A stretch of 41,461 nt of DNA from an uncultured Pseudomonadota bacterium (GTDB taxonomy: Bacteria; Pseudomonadota; Gammaproteobacteria; Ga0077536): NCBI GenBank assembly GCA_902597385.1, contig CACJXQ010000001.1, positions 95,910-137,370 on the forward strand, written 5' to 3'. The position numbers and the translations under genes are program-made. The notes under the pieces were generated by a model that was not told where the DNA came from, made no database searches, and saw only the letters and a list, made by a program, of their open reading frames with translations. Every line of letters begins with the position of its first letter. Positions within the stretch are counted from its first letter, which is position 1. This document shows, one piece after another, positions 40,494 through 41,461 of this stretch.

Positions 40494-40509
40494 AACGATT
40501 ATCATTAGC
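40491..40509 (+). promoter_or_regulatory. Fur box (iron-responsive operator)
   Basis: AATAACGATTATCATTAGC matches the 19-bp Fur consensus GATAATGATAATCATTATC at 15 of 19 positions. It overlaps the -10 of the promoter at 40465-40493 and precedes a ferric-iron-binding protein gene. Repression by Fe-Fur under iron-replete conditions is expected. Confidence 0.65.
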
Positions 40510-40546
40510 TCTTCTGCTCAAAATATTAGTTAAAGGATTGTCAATT

Positions 40547-41461
40547 ATGCTTGTAACTAGAGTCATAGTTTTACTATTGTGTTTTATATTCAGTAATCCA
40601 TCTATTGGTAGCGAGACTGTTAATGTTTACTCCTACAGAAAACCGCAATTAATCAAACCACTTTTTAATGCCTTTACAAACAATACGGGGATTAAAGTAA
40701 ATAGTGTTTTCGCAAAGAAAGGGATGCTTGAAAAAATAGTGAGCGAGGGAAGAAATAGTCTGGCTGACCTTATCCTTACTGTGGACATAGGGCGCCTAAC
40801 CGATCTAAAAAAGGCCGGAGTGACTCAGCCCATTAATTCGGTGCTTGTCCAGGAAAATATACCCAGTAATTTTCGTGATCCTGATGGGCATTGGTTTGGG
40901 TTAACCTCACGAGCTCGAATTATAGTTTCTTCTAAAACGAGGGTGAAAATTGGTGCCATTAAGAGTTATGAAGATTTAATCTCAAACGAATGGAAGGGAA
41001 GGATTTGTACTAGATCTGGAAAACACCCTTACATGACTGCCTTAATAGCCAGTGTTATAGCAGCCTCTGGAGAGAGCGAAGCGCAGACTTGGCTATCTAG
41101 TTTGAAAAAAAATCTGGCGAGAAAGCCTCAAGGCAATGATAGAGCCCAGGTGAGAGCGATTTATGAGGGACAGTGTGATGTTGCTATTATAAATCACTAC
41201 TATATGGCAATGATGCTGGCAGATCCCGTGCAAAAGAAATGGGCTAGTGCCATAAATATTATTTTCCCTAACCAGAATGATAGAGGAACCCATATGAATG
41301 TAAGTGGTGCGGCAATCGCTAAGTTTGCGCCTAATAAAAAAAATGCTGAAAAATTGCTCGAATTTTTGGCGAGTTCGGAAGGACAACGAATTTACGGAAC
41401 TAAAAATGGTGAATACCCTGTCTCAAGAGAAGTCCCTCGCTCCGATCTGTTAGTTTCATGG
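40547..41461 (+). CDS. Fe(III) ABC transporter substrate-binding protein (runs off right edge)
   Basis: The first 305 codons of a periplasmic ferric-iron-binding protein of the FbpA/FutA type; the 3' end lies beyond the window. A signal peptide (VIVLLLCFIFSNPSIGS) precedes VNVYSYRKPQLIKPLFNAFTNNTGIKVNSVFAKKG. DLILTVDIGRL and FRDPDGHWFGLTSRARIIV follow, all typical of this family. The Fe-contacting Tyr pair is likely in INHYYMAM. Start ATG 40547, with AAAGGA nine bases before. A Fur-box-like site is in front. A permease and ATPase gene are expected downstream of the window. It should deliver Fe3+ to the inner-membrane permease. Confidence 0.9.
   Translation, partial: MLVTRVIVLLLCFIFSNPSIGSETVNVYSYRKPQLIKPLFNAFTNNTGIKVNSVFAKKGMLEKIVSEGRNSLADLILTVDIGRLTDLKKAGVTQPINSVLVQENIPSNFRDPDGHWFGLTSRARIIVSSKTRVKIGAIKSYEDLISNEWKGRICTRSGKHPYMTALIASVIAASGESEAQTWLSSLKKNLARKPQGNDRAQVRAIYEGQCDVAIINHYYMAMMLADPVQKKWASAINIIFPNQNDRGTHMNVSGAAIAKFAPNKKNAEKLLEFLASSEGQRIYGTKNGEYPVSREVPRSDLLVSW

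Noticed and set aside
40317-40508. 63-aa plus-strand frame after the VOC gene, taken at first as a frameshifted VOC end
   Set aside because: The VOC frame already ends in a plausible last strand (FGIDWILC), and the extra frame runs into the Fur box and promoter.

Overview
The window reads as a chromosomal segment of a Gram-negative, probably marine gammaproteobacterium. The grounds are type IV minor pilins in the fimT-pilV-pilW order, a TonB-dependent receptor, lipoproteins and periplasmic proteins with Sec or Tat signals, a Fur-box-like site, and AT-rich DNA (about 40% GC by eye). The genus cannot be fixed from sequence alone. No rRNA, tRNA, CRISPR array, insertion sequence, integrase or phage gene was found. 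Gene density is high, with many 4-bp stop/start overlaps and several TTG or GTG starts.

Layout. (1) 1-1090, minus strand: fimT, pilV and the start of a pilW-like gene, the beginning of a minor-pilin operon that continues off the left edge. (2) 1165-7765: a Cys-ladder leucine-rich-repeat protein, a three-helix membrane protein with a cyclic-nucleotide-binding-like domain, a lipoprotein with AHVH/GHLH motifs, two small secreted or membrane unknowns, a glutathionyl-hydroquinone reductase and a MATE exporter. (3) 7833-20419: an oxidative catabolism-like island. It holds a PCu(A)C copper chaperone, a SAM methyltransferase followed by a luciferase-type monooxygenase, a minus-strand operon SDR - AlkB-type membrane hydroxylase - DUF2946-like - Met/His-rich beta-barrel, and divergently a Tat-exported DUF1329 protein, a TetR regulator, a Baeyer-Villiger-type monooxygenase and a TonB-dependent receptor. 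(4) 20428-23555: two unknown small genes, a CaiB/BaiF CoA-transferase and an N-formylglutamate-amidohydrolase-like protein. (5) 23569-30060, minus strand: a sulfur-handling cluster of unknown 82-aa protein, TusA, DsrE2-like, second TusA, SQR-like flavoprotein, DUF1641, YeiH-type exporter and a DMSO/biotin-sulfoxide-reductase-family molybdoenzyme. (6) 30061-30374: a gene-free stretch ending in a strong minus-strand terminator, with paired inverted repeats that suggest a structured RNA or 3' UTR. (7) 30375-35111: an SLT lipoprotein, a 2OG-Fe(II) DNA-repair AlkB homologue, a poly-gamma-glutamate-hydrolase-like protein, a Sel1 protein, periplasmic MsrA, an MFS transporter and an exported unknown. 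(8) 35205-40414: an EthA-like monooxygenase, an SDR, a DMT transporter, an F420-type luciferase-like oxidoreductase and a VOC protein. (9) 40465-41461: a Fur-box-controlled Fe(III)-binding protein gene that runs off the right edge.

How the genes may work together. In region 3, hydroxylation (AlkB type), alcohol oxidation (SDR) and ester/lactone formation (Baeyer-Villiger) form a plausible sequence for an aliphatic, alicyclic or terpenoid substrate, with outer-membrane entry through the TonB receptor and control by TetR; this is inference. The sulfur cluster has the persulfide carriers (TusA, DsrE2), a sulfide-oxidising-type flavoprotein, its DUF1641 companion and a sulfonate/sulfate-type exporter, so sulfane-sulfur oxidation or detoxification is the most economical reading.

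The strongest candidates for something new are the hydroxylase operon fused by overlap to metal-type accessory genes, the sulfur cluster with its coupled 82-aa unknown, the structured RNA candidate, and the repeat-rich regulatory region at 14193-14234.
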